The translations under genes were made by a program, and so were the position numbers. From contig BAABWY010000006.1 of the NCBI GenBank assembly GCA_040367435.1, positions 1 through 64,000 on the forward strand: a stretch of 64,000 nucleotides of DNA, in the 5' to 3' direction. Position 1 is the stretch's first letter. Every line of letters starts with the position of its first letter. The DNA is from Hyphomicrobiales bacterium 4NK60-0047b. Lineage in GTDB: Bacteria; Pseudomonadota; Alphaproteobacteria; Rhizobiales; HXMU1428-3. Positions 35,508 through 44,841 of the stretch are shown here, piece after piece. The notes under the pieces were generated by a model. It saw nothing but the letters and a program-made list of their open reading frames with translations. It had not been told where the DNA came from and did no database searches.

Positions 35508-37376
35508 ATGACATTAGAAAATAGAGACCATTTAAAATTTGTTCAGGCCCCATTTGTCCTTTTGGAAAATAGCCTTGATCAATCTGAAGGTGGTCATCTT
35601 TTTCAAGACCCACATGAAATTATTACAGCCTATTCTCTTAGTGAAATAGCCTCAGCTTTTGACAAAATATCCAATGCTTTAAAACAAGGGCACTATGTGG
35701 CCGGCTTCATGACCTATGAATTAGGTTTAGCCTTTGAAGACAAACTTCACCATCAATTAAGTAAAAAAATTGAAAACCAGGCGGAGGCACAACCTCTTTT
35801 ATGGTTTGGTGTTTTCAAAGAGAAACTAGATGTATCGAGAGATGACATTGAAAGTTGGCTGGAAGAACAACAAGAAGAGGGCTTGAACAAATCTGAATTA
35901 AAAATTTCAGTCGACGAAACCATAGAGAGTTATAAAAAGAAATTTGAAACGGTAAAAGAAAACATAAAATCTGGTGATATCTATCAGATGAATCTCACTT
36001 TTAAAGGTCATATCGAGAATATTTCCAATCCGCTTGCTCTCTATGAAAAAATACGCCGAACTCAACCGGTTGAATATGCCAGCATTATCGTAACGGAAGA
36101 TAAAACCATTCTCTCAGCTTCGCCAGAGCTATTCATTCGTTGCAAAGATGGTGAAATAGAAACCCGCCCCATGAAAGGGACAATGAAACGAGGCACCTCA
36201 ATTGAGCAAGATGATGTGCATTCAAATTTCTTAAAAGCTGATGAAAAATCACGAGCTGAGAATTTAATGATTGTAGACCTGATGCGGAATGACTTCGGCC
36301 GTGTATCAGAATTAGGTTCCGTTGAAGTATCTGATTTATATCATGTCGAGACATACCCGTCTTTACATCAAATGGTCTCAATCGTTAAAGCCAAGCTAAA
36401 AGAAGGTCTCTCACTTTTCGAACAAATCAAGGCTTTATACCCAGCTGGTTCCATTACAGGGGCTCCTAAAATCAGAGCTATGGAACTCATCGAGGAACTA
36501 GAAGAAACTCCGCGCGGTGTATATACAGGCGCCATCGGGTTTTTTGCCCCTGACAATGAGTATATATTTAACGTTGCGATTAGAACCATCGAACTAGATA
36601 GAGACGGTAATGGCAGCATAGGTATTGGTAGTGGCTTGGTTTATGATTCAGATGTTGACGCCGAATATGCTGAGTGTTTGTTAAAAATGCAATTTCTCAC
36701 AAAAGAGACCCCGGAATTTAGTCTCTTAGAAACAATGGCATACAGTCCCAAAGAGGGAGTTCTTCTTCTTGAGGAACACTTGAACAGGCTAGAAAAGTCA
36801 GCAGCTTATTTCCTCTACCCATATGATAAAGAAAAAATTCTTAGTCTCATAGATTTCATAACGCAGCAGGCCTCAGCTTACTTAAGCAAACAATCACTTC
36901 TAAGGCTGCGTTTGCTACTTCACAAAAATGGAAACATAACCATCACCCCTACAGAGATCGAGGCAATTGACGAAGAAACCATATGGACCATAGCTCTGGC
37001 CAAAGAAGAAATGCAGAGTAAGAATTTATTTCTCTATCACAAAACAACAAACCGAGCTTTTTATGATGATGTAAGAACGGCTATGCAAAGCCAAGCTCAA
37101 AAGGATGGCAGTGTAAAAATAGATGAGGTTATTTTTCAAAACGAAAAAGGCGAACTCACTGAAGGAAGCTTCACGAATATTTTTGTGAAGATCAACGGTG
37201 AACTCAAAACCCCTGCCATCGCAAGTGGACTACTGCCCGGCACATTGCGTCAAAGCTTAATAGAACAAGGTAAAGCAACCGAGGAAATCTTGACTCTAGT
37301 CGATTTGCAAAAAGCAGAAGAAATCTATGTTGGCAATTCCGTACGCGGCCTAATCAAAGCGAAATTACTATCATAA
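35508..37376 (+). CDS. pabB: Aminodeoxychorismate synthase I fused to a lyase domain (PabBC)
   Basis: 622 residues. The N-terminal chorismate-binding domain (about 1-400) has SASPELFIRC, ETRPMKGTMKRG, LMRNDFGRVSE, YPAGSITGAPKIRAM and GIGSGLVYDSD, all typical of PabB/TrpE; the KGT motif region favours PabB. The C-terminal part (about 410-622) is a class IV aminotransferase / aminodeoxychorismate lyase fold (EGSFTNIFV, SGLLPGTLRQ). With a glutamine amidotransferase it makes p-aminobenzoate for folate. The catalytic Lys of the lyase half was not confirmed. It is flanked on both sides by L elements. Confidence 0.93.
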   Translation: MTLENRDHLKFVQAPFVLLENSLDQSEGGHLFQDPHEIITAYSLSEIASAFDKISNALKQGHYVAGFMTYELGLAFEDKLHHQLSKKIENQAEAQPLLWFGVFKEKLDVSRDDIESWLEEQQEEGLNKSELKISVDETIESYKKKFETVKENIKSGDIYQMNLTFKGHIENISNPLALYEKIRRTQPVEYASIIVTEDKTILSASPELFIRCKDGEIETRPMKGTMKRGTSIEQDDVHSNFLKADEKSRAENLMIVDLMRNDFGRVSELGSVEVSDLYHVETYPSLHQMVSIVKAKLKEGLSLFEQIKALYPAGSITGAPKIRAMELIEELEETPRGVYTGAIGFFAPDNEYIFNVAIRTIELDRDGNGSIGIGSGLVYDSDVDAEYAECLLKMQFLTKETPEFSLLETMAYSPKEGVLLLEEHLNRLEKSAAYFLYPYDKEKILSLIDFITQQASAYLSKQSLLRLRLLLHKNGNITITPTEIEAIDEETIWTIALAKEEMQSKNLFLYHKTTNRAFYDDVRTAMQSQAQKDGSVKIDEVIFQNEKGELTEGSFTNIFVKINGELKTPAIASGLLPGTLRQSLIEQGKATEEILTLVDLQKAEEIYVGNSVRGLIKAKLLS

Positions 37377-37419
37377 AGCTTTGCTTTAATTAAAGAGCAT
37401 GTCTCCTAACTATCTATAC

Positions 37420-37573
37420 GATGAAGGAGCTCAGCCCCCTTCGGGCTGAGGGACATGACGCCAGGGGTGTACGGCGTCTAGCGCGGTTGTTCACGGGCAA
37501 CTTGAAGGCCACTAAGAATGCCGCCCCTCGGAGGCCCACCGTTTTAGCGGTGGAATAGCCGTGAGAGAGAAAA
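37420..37573 (+). repeat. L element after pabB, first copy
   Basis: Full copy with H1 CTCAGCCC/GGGCTGAG, H2 GACGCC/GGCGTC, a nested S hairpin at about 37480-37510, GCCGCCCCTCGGAGGC, H4 CCACCG/CGGTGG and the conserved tail. Highly similar to the next copy 17 bp downstream. Confidence 0.7.
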
Positions 37574-37590
37574 CTAGAAACTATCAAAAC

Positions 37591-37744
37591 GATGAAGGAG
37601 CCCAGCCCTTTTCGGGCTGGGGGACATGACGCTTTTGGTGTCCGGCGACTAGCGCGGTTGTTGATGGGCAACCTGAAGCGCCACTAAGAATGCCGCCCCT
37701 CGGAGGCCTGCCGTTTTAGCGGTGGAATAGCCGTGAGAGAGAAC
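37591..37744 (+). repeat. L element after pabB, second copy
   Basis: Near-duplicate of the previous element in tandem. H1 is CCCAGCCC/GGGCTGGG, a paired change in two positions relative to its neighbour. It carries an S hairpin at 37652-37681 (GCGC/GCGC outer stem) and the same GCCGCCCC block and tail. Confidence 0.7.
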
Positions 37745-37745
37745 A

Positions 37746-37774
37746 GCCCGGTTGCTGGTGGGCAACTGAAGGGC
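37746..37774 (+). repeat. S hairpin repeat with GCCC/GGGC stem
   Basis: Perfect S unit directly after the L tail: outer stem GCCC/GGGC, inner stem GTTGC/GCAAC, constant GAA before the closing arm, then an AATTAAAAAA tail. It ends 19 bp before the stop of the minus-strand gene. Confidence 0.75.
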
Positions 37775-37793
37775 AATTAAAAAAATGCGTATT

Positions 37794-38546
37794 TTACCGC
37801 CAATGCTCAGCAATCCACTTTGTAGGCCGAACATGCTTATAGCTTTTCTTGATAAAGTTTTTCTCGGGCCATTTTCCAATCACCGCATCTTCCGGATCAG
37901 GTTTGCCAGTAAAGGCAATAATCCGAGCGTCCTCAGGCAAGGGAGGTTCCTGGAAAAAGTTCAAAGGCCAGCGTGGCATAAGGTTGTGTTTGAAACTAAG
38001 GCACCAGTCTTTGGGCCAGAAAACCTGGTCAGGAATTTGATCAGAAATATATTGCTGCTCAATTCTAAAGTCGGATAAAACCTTTTGCGGGTCTACATTA
38101 AATTGATCAAAAATATGAGTGTGCTTGCCAACTGTGAAACGAAAGCAAGACGTATTCCCAATCTGCAAGTTTGGTTGCGTCCAGTTATGAATAACGGCAT
38201 AGCGACCAGGTTCATAGCTAAAGAAATCATCCAAATTACCAGTGACAACCAAATCCAGGTCTAAGAATAATAAGTCACCAGAAAGTCCTTCTAGTGGATC
38301 TTGCCAAAGAGAGAGCTTGCGCCACGGTGTCCAGGCCACATGCTCAGGAATATTAATTTCAGGCAAAGGCTTAATCTCAACACCTTCATCAACACCAGTT
38401 GCATCATCAGTAAAACAAACAAAGCGAGTTTCGTTTTTTGTGTTTCGTTTCACCATGGAATACAGACGATTGACATAGTCAGATCCATAGCGTGTCCCCC
38501 ATTTAATGCATATCACTGTCTGCACAAAAAACTCCAATTCTTTCAA
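37794..38546 (-). CDS. Glycosyltransferase-like protein
   Basis: 250 residues, no membrane helix. It opens with a nucleotide-sugar-binding pattern (VICIKWGTRYG, YVNRLYSMVKRN, RFVCFTDD) and has a D-x-D type motif in LLFLDLDLVVTGNLDDFF (near residue 96), as in GT-A fold transferases that use a metal ion and a nucleotide sugar. Acceptor and sugar are unknown. It stands alone between repeats and a divergent intergenic space of the membrane-protein gene. Confidence 0.7.
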   Translation of the reverse strand: MKELEFFVQTVICIKWGTRYGSDYVNRLYSMVKRNTKNETRFVCFTDDATGVDEGVEIKPLPEINIPEHVAWTPWRKLSLWQDPLEGLSGDLLFLDLDLVVTGNLDDFFSYEPGRYAVIHNWTQPNLQIGNTSCFRFTVGKHTHIFDQFNVDPQKVLSDFRIEQQYISDQIPDQVFWPKDWCLSFKHNLMPRWPLNFFQEPPLPEDARIIAFTGKPDPEDAVIGKWPEKNFIKKSYKHVRPTKWIAEHWR

Positions 38547-38619
38547 TTGGTTAATATTGCCAAGCCTTCACGAAATCAACAATATCTTAGCTCTTTGTTC
38601 CGTGCAAGAAATTTAGAAC

Positions 38620-39546
38620 CTAATTTCTAAAAAGCATCTTCTGGATTTTAAGGGCGGGCTTTTTAAGATGAGGATATAGCAAATATGAAAGTCCGAGCAA
38701 TAGTAAGAAAAGCGGAGGAAGAATAGCTCCTAAGGTCATCAGTTTTAATAGGAAAACACCAAGAAAAAAACCAAGAGCAAGACGAATGCTTTTGTCTATT
38801 TTGTAAGGGCCGAAACAGATGACCCAATACAGAGAGGCGCAACTAAGGCCGGTAAAAACAAAAGCAAGGTCCAACCAGTAATTCGCAAGGTTAAAACCAA
38901 TGAAGCTGATCAAAATTGATAAAGCCACTGCACCGAATGAAACATGAAGCCCAAAACGTTCTGATGAAAAAGTCTGAAACAGAAGAACAAAACTAAATAA
39001 GAGGCATGCCCCTAAAAGACGATCAGCCCAAAAAGGAAAGTAATTTAAAAAGAGGGAGCTTTCAGAAAATAAGAAATAACTAATGCCTAAACAAAAGAGG
39101 GCAACGAGCAGGCTCCAGACAGTTATTCGGAAAGGTAGTTTTTCATGAGAGAGGTAGAGTGAAAAAATAGACGATTTTTTTTCAGAGTAAAACAAGCAGA
39201 TAGCAATAGTAAACAACACAAACAGTTCGGCATATTGTGCAGCAGAGAAAGAGGTAAAAACCAAAGAACAGCCAAGTGAGATGATAAGGCCAACTGTACT
39301 TAAAAAAGAGACATTATCAAAAGACTGAGAGTCTAAGCTTTGCTCATCTGATGATGTAGCCGAGAATTTGGAGGAGTTAAAATCTGAAGAATGGAAAGCC
39401 GAATTATGTGGGGCATTTTTCCGAGAAGCCCAGGCATAATGGTTCCGAAAAAGCGCAATAAGCAAACTAGAAAAAACTAAAAGCCCGGTAAAGCTAAAGC
39501 TAAATAAAAACAGAATCTTAATAAGCGGAGAAGCTGAATAAATCAT
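38620..39546 (-). CDS. Polytopic membrane protein, unrecognised
   Basis: 308 residues with about eight TM helices and one Ser-rich hydrophilic loop (about 35-75) after the first helix. No family recognised. GTG at 39564 is an alternative start. It lies 70 bp after the EEP-family gene on the same strand and may be co-transcribed with it. Confidence 0.6.
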   Translation of the reverse strand: MIYSASPLIKILFLFSFSFTGLLVFSSLLIALFRNHYAWASRKNAPHNSAFHSSDFNSSKFSATSSDEQSLDSQSFDNVSFLSTVGLIISLGCSLVFTSFSAAQYAELFVLFTIAICLFYSEKKSSIFSLYLSHEKLPFRITVWSLLVALFCLGISYFLFSESSLFLNYFPFWADRLLGACLLFSFVLLFQTFSSERFGLHVSFGAVALSILISFIGFNLANYWLDLAFVFTGLSCASLYWVICFGPYKIDKSIRLALGFFLGVFLLKLMTLGAILPPLFLLLLGLSYLLYPHLKKPALKIQKMLFRN

Positions 39547-39615
39547 AACAAACTCACAAACCACCCCCGCAGTTTCATAGCCACAATTTAATGAAAAAGA
39601 ATAATGCAGACCTAG

Positions 39616-40554
39616 TTATAATCGAAAGTCCATCAATAAAGGCCGGTGATCAGAGCCAAAATCAGGACCGCGCCATTTTCTTAAAATCTTCATATCAGGT
39701 TTAACAAAAAAATGATCAATGCCTAGCTGCAAGATAGGTAATTTGAGATACCACAATTGCCGAAAGCGCTGAGGCCAGGTCACAGTGATTTTCCCAGCCA
39801 TTTTCAAGCTTGAGTTCGCTGCAAAATCCCGAAGTAAAGCTGAGAACACAGTAGCATTCATATCGCCGCCAAGAATAGTTGGTGATTTCGTTGTTTTAGA
39901 AATATGCGTGGCGAGATGTTCAAATTGTTCGCGCTGTGTAGAATATTTCCAATTGGGGCGTGCAGAGTGAGTAGCAAAAAGTTGCAAGCCTTTTAATTTT
40001 CCATCAAAAGAGGCTGTAATTAGCGGAAGCTGGTGAGGGCCAAAATTTTCAGCTTTCACTTCAGTCCATTTATGCCGAGACAGCAAGGCAACACCGCAAA
40101 GCCAATCATCACAATAAGACATATAAGGATAGATCGTCTTCAGCTCTTTGAGTGCGCGCCAGTCCTTTAGAGTGATCTCTTGTAAGATGACAAAATCAGG
40201 TTTTTCAGTTTTGAGATATGTTTTAAGCCGGTCCATTGTTTTGGCAAGTTCCCAGGCATTAAATGTCATCACATTATAGATGGGCTCTTTAGCTTTCGCC
40301 CTGTCAAAAGCTTCGATGGATACGCGGTCATAATTAAAACTAAGCCCAAAGCAAATAGCTGAAATAGCTGCTGAGACAATAGCCGTTCTTGGAAGGCGCC
40401 AATGCAAGCCCACAATGAACAAAATCGTCCCAACAAAAGCGTAATGAAGGTAAAAATTAGAAAGAATATCCGTAATTGGCTGCCGTAAATGGGATAAACC
40501 CGCGCAGGCTAGTATTATTAGCAGCCAGTATGCTGATTGAATAACGATTTGCAT
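39616..40554 (-). CDS. Membrane-anchored endonuclease/exonuclease/phosphatase-family protein
   Basis: 312 residues from the ATG at 40554. Three short hydrophobic segments at the N-terminus are followed by an EEP domain: TFNAWEL, FVILQE (metal-binding Glu), LFATHSARP, LGGDMNAT and the closing GSDHRPLL (catalytic Asp-His). The layout recalls YafD-like proteins with a membrane part and a periplasmic phosphoesterase. The substrate could be phospholipid, phosphoinositide or nucleic acid. The upstream GTG/ATG extension of 19 residues runs through a direct repeat and is unlikely. Confidence 0.8.
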   Translation of the reverse strand: MQIVIQSAYWLLIILACAGLSHLRQPITDILSNFYLHYAFVGTILFIVGLHWRLPRTAIVSAAISAICFGLSFNYDRVSIEAFDRAKAKEPIYNVMTFNAWELAKTMDRLKTYLKTEKPDFVILQEITLKDWRALKELKTIYPYMSYCDDWLCGVALLSRHKWTEVKAENFGPHQLPLITASFDGKLKGLQLFATHSARPNWKYSTQREQFEHLATHISKTTKSPTILGGDMNATVFSALLRDFAANSSLKMAGKITVTWPQRFRQLWYLKLPILQLGIDHFFVKPDMKILRKWRGPDFGSDHRPLLMDFRL

Positions 40555-40558
40555 AAGG

Positions 40559-40607
40559 TCTGATACCCAAAAACAGTTAAGTCTGACACCCAAAAAACAG
40601 TTAAAAA
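40559..40607. repeat. Short tandem direct repeat
   Basis: Two copies of a 23-24 bp unit (TCTGA-Y-ACCCAAAAA...CAGTTAA) stand directly upstream of the EEP gene. Sequence duplication is nearly exact. No known role. Confidence 0.55.
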
Positions 40608-40611
40608 TCAC

Positions 40612-40939
40612 TGTGGTAACGAAAAAATACAGCAGGTAAAAAAACGACAGTAAAGCACGAAACTCATTTCGTCTAGAACCAAAAATAATTCATGAAAAGT
40701 TGTTTAATTAAGACAGTTTTATGAAAAATCACAAAAAAATTCGAGAATAATAGATTTGTTAAGGCTGTAATGATGCCATGAAAGCGAAAGCCTGAAAAGA
40801 GGAAACAAATAAAATCAGCTGAGTAAAGCCAAGTTCATTCCTTGAAGGGACTAGAAATTAACCATATGATCAATTGAGCTCAACTTTTATGGGCCGAAAT
40901 CTTAAGCGATCCTCGAAAAAGGCTTGATTGAATTTACCT
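40612..40939. other. Intergenic, promoter region of divergent genes
   Basis: About 330 bp, AT-rich, no reading frame or repeat seen apart from the direct repeat at its left edge. It should contain the promoters of the divergent genes at 40554 and 40940. Confidence 0.4.
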
Positions 40940-42088
40940 ATGTTGGAAATGACAGTCACAACAAAAATTGTCATCGGAACTGCTGTGGTTTTGTTACTCG
41001 GCGGGTATCTATACATGCGTCAGCACGCAAGAGAATTAGCTAACAAATACAAGAGAATTCAAAGGCAAAAGTTCAAATCAAAAGAACCCGTGATCATCGA
41101 GGAAATCATCGCGCAGCTAAACGGCGGACTTCAAAAGGGACGTAAACACCAAGAGCAAAACCTACAGCCTTCACTTGCAGGCAACGCCGGTAGGGGGAAC
41201 GATGGCAAAGATATAAAACTTCCATTGGAACCAACAACAATCTCAACACCAGTGCGTCTTCCCAACTCAAAACAGTCTGAAAATCATAATAAGGTTTTAA
41301 AAAACCATTGCGGACAAGCGCAACAGCTACGGCCAGTAAATACAGTAAATTGGACGTCGCAAAACAATAAAGCGCCGGAACTTCCTCAAACTTCAATTAT
41401 TACGAAGTCTCAAAATGTAGATCTAAACCATCAAAACAGTCTTCAAGAGCGCTTGTCCAGGGAGATGAATTCAGAAGTTAAACCGCCAATAAAACCACCA
41501 CCTCCTAATCCAACAGCAAAGTCTACAATCGAAGAGATACAACTAAAGGAACTTGACTTACCTAAATTTGTTAAAGAGACAAAAGGTAATTCTGATTATT
41601 CAAGCACGAACGTGAATAAAGAGAGCTATCCGGTAAGAGGGCAGGTTAAAAGTTCTGGCATTGCGCAAGAATTGATCTTTCAAGAGGACGAAACTCTCTA
41701 CACGCACATCAATGATTATGCAAAATGGGTTGCACTGCAAAGCAGTCATTTCACACTCGAATATTATGAAAATAATACACTTACTGAGATCATCCCTCTT
41801 ATTTTTAATAATGAAGGTCTATCGCGTTTAAACGGTCATTGGTTCGAAATGTTCCGCCCCTTTGATTTGAGCAACCTTCTTTCAGAATTAGATAAAAGTA
41901 ATTCTACCGTTTATTGCTCTTTCTCACGCACTGATATTGAGCACCTTTGCAAACCAGCTTTGCAAATTTTAGCTTATGTCGAGTTTGAAGCATCACCACG
42001 CTATGAAATAGTGTTGGAAGAATGCGCACTAAAAGAATTTGTAAATTTTCTTCAAGAGCTAAAAACCATGGCAAATCAAGATAATTAA
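40940..42088 (+). CDS. Single-pass membrane protein with proline/glutamine-rich linker
   Basis: About 382 residues. One TM helix near the N-terminus (IVIGTAVVLLLGGYLYM) is followed by a basic stretch, a long low-complexity Gln/Asn/Pro-rich linker (about 55-230) and a C-terminal globular domain (about 245-382). The topology recalls ZipA-like proteins but I cannot support that name. Start codon uncertain (40928 TTG, 40940 or 40949 ATG). Confidence 0.6.
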   Translation: MLEMTVTTKIVIGTAVVLLLGGYLYMRQHARELANKYKRIQRQKFKSKEPVIIEEIIAQLNGGLQKGRKHQEQNLQPSLAGNAGRGNDGKDIKLPLEPTTISTPVRLPNSKQSENHNKVLKNHCGQAQQLRPVNTVNWTSQNNKAPELPQTSIITKSQNVDLNHQNSLQERLSREMNSEVKPPIKPPPPNPTAKSTIEEIQLKELDLPKFVKETKGNSDYSSTNVNKESYPVRGQVKSSGIAQELIFQEDETLYTHINDYAKWVALQSSHFTLEYYENNTLTEIIPLIFNNEGLSRLNGHWFEMFRPFDLSNLLSELDKSNSTVYCSFSRTDIEHLCKPALQILAYVEFEASPRYEIVLEECALKEFVNFLQELKTMANQDN

Positions 42089-42215
42089 AATGGCTAATCA
42101 CAGAACGGCCAAATATTTTATGTTAATAAAAACTAATAATCTAATCGGGTAAGATCTGCAAAAAACATTGCATTTTTCCGAATATTTCGTAACGTAAAAC
42201 AAATTTCGTTTCTAA

Positions 42216-42323
42216 GTGCGGATGCTTTGTGGGCATCTAAAGCACAAACTAAAAGTGCGGATGCTTTGTGGGCATCTAAAGCACAAACTAAAAGTGCGGA
42301 TGTTTTGTGGATATCTGAAGTAC
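42216..42323 (+). repeat. Three tandem S hairpins, GTGC/GCAC type
   Basis: Units at 42216-42245, 42255-42284 and 42294-42323 with a 39 bp period. The first two are identical, with outer stem GTGC/GCAC and inner stem GATGC/GCATC. The third is decayed (GTGC/GTAC). They lie just upstream of the secreted protein and are open in its frame, which produces a false 40-residue extension. Confidence 0.8.
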
Positions 42324-42346
42324 AAAATACAAAGGGTGAGCCAAAC

Positions 42347-42886
42347 GTGATTAAAAAAGCCGTGAAACTAAAAAAAACTGTTTTTACAATCTTAAGTTCA
42401 GTGTTAATTGCCTGTTTTTTTATTTCTCCCTCAATCGCAGAAGAAAATTACACTATCAAACAATATATTAAAGATCGTGGATTAAAGAACGCACGTGTCG
42501 TAGCCCCAGGGCGTTTGAAAATTGATGGTACACGATTAATCTGCGGCAAACGGCCAACAATATTCGACCCAACATTGGATGATTTTGGCGGGGCTTTTGA
42601 CGGGTTTATAATTCTTAACCCACGCTTGATCAAACGTCTGCCTCGTCAAGTTAAAATTTGGATATATTCTCATGAATGTGCTCATCAATTTAGAGGGCCA
42701 GATGAGGCAACAGCCGATTGCTTTGCTATTAAGCGCGGCGTACGGCGTGGCTGGTTAAAAGCCGATGGCATGAAACAAATCTGTAAATTCATTTGGTCAG
42801 CCCCTGCATCTCACATGCATCCACCTGGGCCAGAACGCTGTGCATATATGAAGCGTTGCTTTGCTTCAGTTCAAAAAAAGAAATAA
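42347..42886 (+). CDS. Secreted HExxH metalloprotein
   Basis: 179 residues from the GTG at 42347 (AAAGGG upstream). Signal peptide with cleavage near IAEEN. The mature part contains IYSHECAHQFRG, an HExxH zinc motif, followed by PDEATADCFAIKRG, where the Glu/Asp could be the third ligand as in gluzincin-like folds. Several Cys suggest disulfides. A periplasmic or secreted peptidase is likely; no named family assigned. The longer frame from 42227 only translates S repeats. Confidence 0.75.
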   Translation: MIKKAVKLKKTVFTILSSVLIACFFISPSIAEENYTIKQYIKDRGLKNARVVAPGRLKIDGTRLICGKRPTIFDPTLDDFGGAFDGFIILNPRLIKRLPRQVKIWIYSHECAHQFRGPDEATADCFAIKRGVRRGWLKADGMKQICKFIWSAPASHMHPPGPERCAYMKRCFASVQKKK

Positions 42887-43183
42887 CTAAGAATTTATGA
42901 GTTTAGGGCCTAGCTAATAGGCATTAGCCAATAGAACTGCTTTTTTCAGCCAAAGCTATGGGCTAATCAAAAATTTAGTCAAGGTACTGGGCTCAAGCGT
43001 CCAGAACCTTTGGCAAGTACCTTTTACCTGAACCCTTGACAGCACCGCTCACAAATGAAAAAAGAAACTAATAATTTTGCAGTTTCTCTTGTAACCTTGT
43101 TTTTTTAGGGCCTTGATGAGGTCATATAGGGTTTCAACTAGAGAAAACGAAGCGACAAACAATTTCACTTGCTGGAGCCTTTC
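42887..43183. other. Intergenic before leuD
   Basis: About 300 bp. It contains two related CAAG/CTTG-rich stretches (AAGGTACTGGGCTCAAG near 42980 and AAGTACCTTTTACCTGA near 43015) that could fold, perhaps into a leader structure for leuD. No reading frame or clear attenuator peptide was seen. Confidence 0.3.
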
Positions 43184-43789
43184 ATGGACAAATTTACCAC
43201 CCTTACAGGTGTTGCTGCCCCATTGCCTATGATCAATATTGATACAGATATGATCATTCCAAAGCAGTTTCTAAAAACAATCAAAAGAACTGGGCTAGGC
43301 GTCAATTTGTTTGATGAAATGCGCTATGATGACAATGGCGAAGAAATCGCTGATTTTGTTCTAAATCAACCCTCATATCGCGATGCAAAAATACTCGTTG
43401 CTGGTGATAATTTTGGCTGTGGTTCAAGCCGTGAGCATGCGCCATGGGCCATTAAAGATTTTGGCATTAGCTGCATCATCGCACCAAGCTTTGCTGATAT
43501 TTTCTATAATAATTGCTTTAAAAACGGCATCTTACCCATCAAGTTGCCACAAGAACAAGTTGATAAATTATTAGATGACGCGTCTCGTGGTGCCAATGCA
43601 ACAGTGACGATTGATCTTGAAGCTCAAGAAATTAAAGGGCCAGATGGCGGTACTATTTCTTTTGAAATTGAAGCTTTCCGTAAGCATTGCCTACTTGAGG
43701 GGCTTGATGACATTGGCCTCACAATGAAAAAACAAGACAGCATCACATCTTTTGAAGAAAAGCTAACAGCAGCTCGTCCTTGGATATAA
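43184..43789 (+). CDS. leuD: 3-isopropylmalate dehydratase small subunit
   Basis: 201 residues from the ATG at 43184, chosen for GGAG eight bases upstream over the TTG at 43169. LeuD with LeuC isomerises 2- and 3-isopropylmalate in leucine synthesis. Family blocks: [35 protein letters not shown] and [17 protein letters not shown]. No leuC in the window; leuB lies 2.9 kb downstream. Confidence 0.97.
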   Translation: MDKFTTLTGVAAPLPMINIDTDMIIPKQFLKTIKRTGLGVNLFDEMRYDDNGEEIADFVLNQPSYRDAKILVAGDNFGCGSSREHAPWAIKDFGISCIIAPSFADIFYNNCFKNGILPIKLPQEQVDKLLDDASRGANATVTIDLEAQEIKGPDGGTISFEIEAFRKHCLLEGLDDIGLTMKKQDSITSFEEKLTAARPWI

Positions 43790-43875
43790 AAACTAGGTGC
43801 TCGAGTGAGAAATAAGGATAATTTTGTTTAAAATATACTTATTCTTATACATAAAAGACCTTAAAGAATTTTAAT

Positions 43876-43916
43876 GAAACCTCGCCCAAGTAATGCTGCT
43901 AAGCGGGGTTTTGTTG
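43876..43916 (+). terminator. Likely leuD terminator
   Basis: AACCTCGC and GCGGGGTT arms (one G-T pair) around a loop of about 16 nt, followed by TTGTTGT. The remaining 180 bp up to 44101 shows no other feature. Confidence 0.5.
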
Positions 43917-44101
43917 TATTTGAGTGGTTTTTTCACGAATATTCACCTAGAAAATGGATTAATCACATTTTTCTGACAATTTACAAAGGCTTTCTGACTG
44001 GAAATTTAAAGGTTTTTCAGACAAAATAAGGTGTCAATCATTGTGAGAGTGACAATTAGGGAGGAGGCTTCCTATTTTGGACACTTAGAAAAGAGCTAGA
44101 A

Positions 44102-44716
44102 ATGCAAAATAAATTTTCAACTAAGCTTATGGCCACTTTGATCTTAGCGTTGTCTATGGGCAGCTCTTTCTCTGCTTACTCACAAGCCACCGAAAACAAA
44201 TCGAAAAATAATGCGGAGCAAGCCTCATCTGCCGATGAATATGGAGAGACCAACCCAGAAGAGCTCTCCATGAAATACTACATCAAAAACATGAGTAGAA
44301 ACCTAAACCGTGGCCATGATTTCGTATGTTCGCTTGGTTATCTAGCAACCAAAGCAGGTGATCATAAAGACGCTATCAAAATTTTTAAAACTTGCGCCAA
44401 GCATGGCAATCAGGCTTCTAAAGTTTGGATGTCTTACATGCATCAAAATGGCTTTGGTGTAAAAAAGGATGCGCAAAAATCTACTGAGTGGGTCAAAGAT
44501 GCTGCTGATGAAGGCTATTCAATCGGCAAATATAATTATGGTCTGGCGCTCCTTAAAGGGTACGGCGTAAAGCGCGATAAAGAAGCTGGAAAAGCAATCA
44601 TCGATGAAGTTGCCGCAGACGGTGACATCCACGCAAAAGAGCTAAAAGAATCTAACTACAACCCTGATGTCGTGACACCAGATGCAGACCAGGCTGATAA
44701 AGCTCCATTATTCTAA
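44102..44716 (+). CDS. Exported Sel1-repeat protein, first paralogue
   Basis: 204 residues, signal peptide (cleavage near AYSQA-TE). The mature part has Sel1-like repeats (about 80-180, for example ASKVWMSYMHQNGFGVKKD and GKYNYGLALLKGYGVKRD), which form helical superhelices for protein contacts. It is followed 125 bp later by a close paralogue; both end in the same 20-residue tail (NYNPDVV to KAPLF). Probably a periplasmic or outer-surface adaptor. Confidence 0.82.
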   Translation: MQNKFSTKLMATLILALSMGSSFSAYSQATENKSKNNAEQASSADEYGETNPEELSMKYYIKNMSRNLNRGHDFVCSLGYLATKAGDHKDAIKIFKTCAKHGNQASKVWMSYMHQNGFGVKKDAQKSTEWVKDAADEGYSIGKYNYGLALLKGYGVKRDKEAGKAIIDEVAADGDIHAKELKESNYNPDVVTPDADQADKAPLF

Positions 44717-44841
44717 TAAAATCACAATGTTTTAAAATAAGAGCATTTCTTTAAAGTTATAATAAAAAAATGCTCTAGTAATTGCTTACAACATAATATA
44801 AAAATCATATCTGTTTTTAAATATAATTAGGAAGCTAACTA

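Noticed and set aside
37420-37774. CRISPR array
   Set aside because: Repeats differ in sequence, spacing is irregular, there are no unique spacers of constant size, and no cas genes are seen.
42227-42346. N-terminal repeat domain of the HExxH protein
   Set aside because: It is the translation of S hairpins; signal peptide and ribosome-binding site place the start at 42347.
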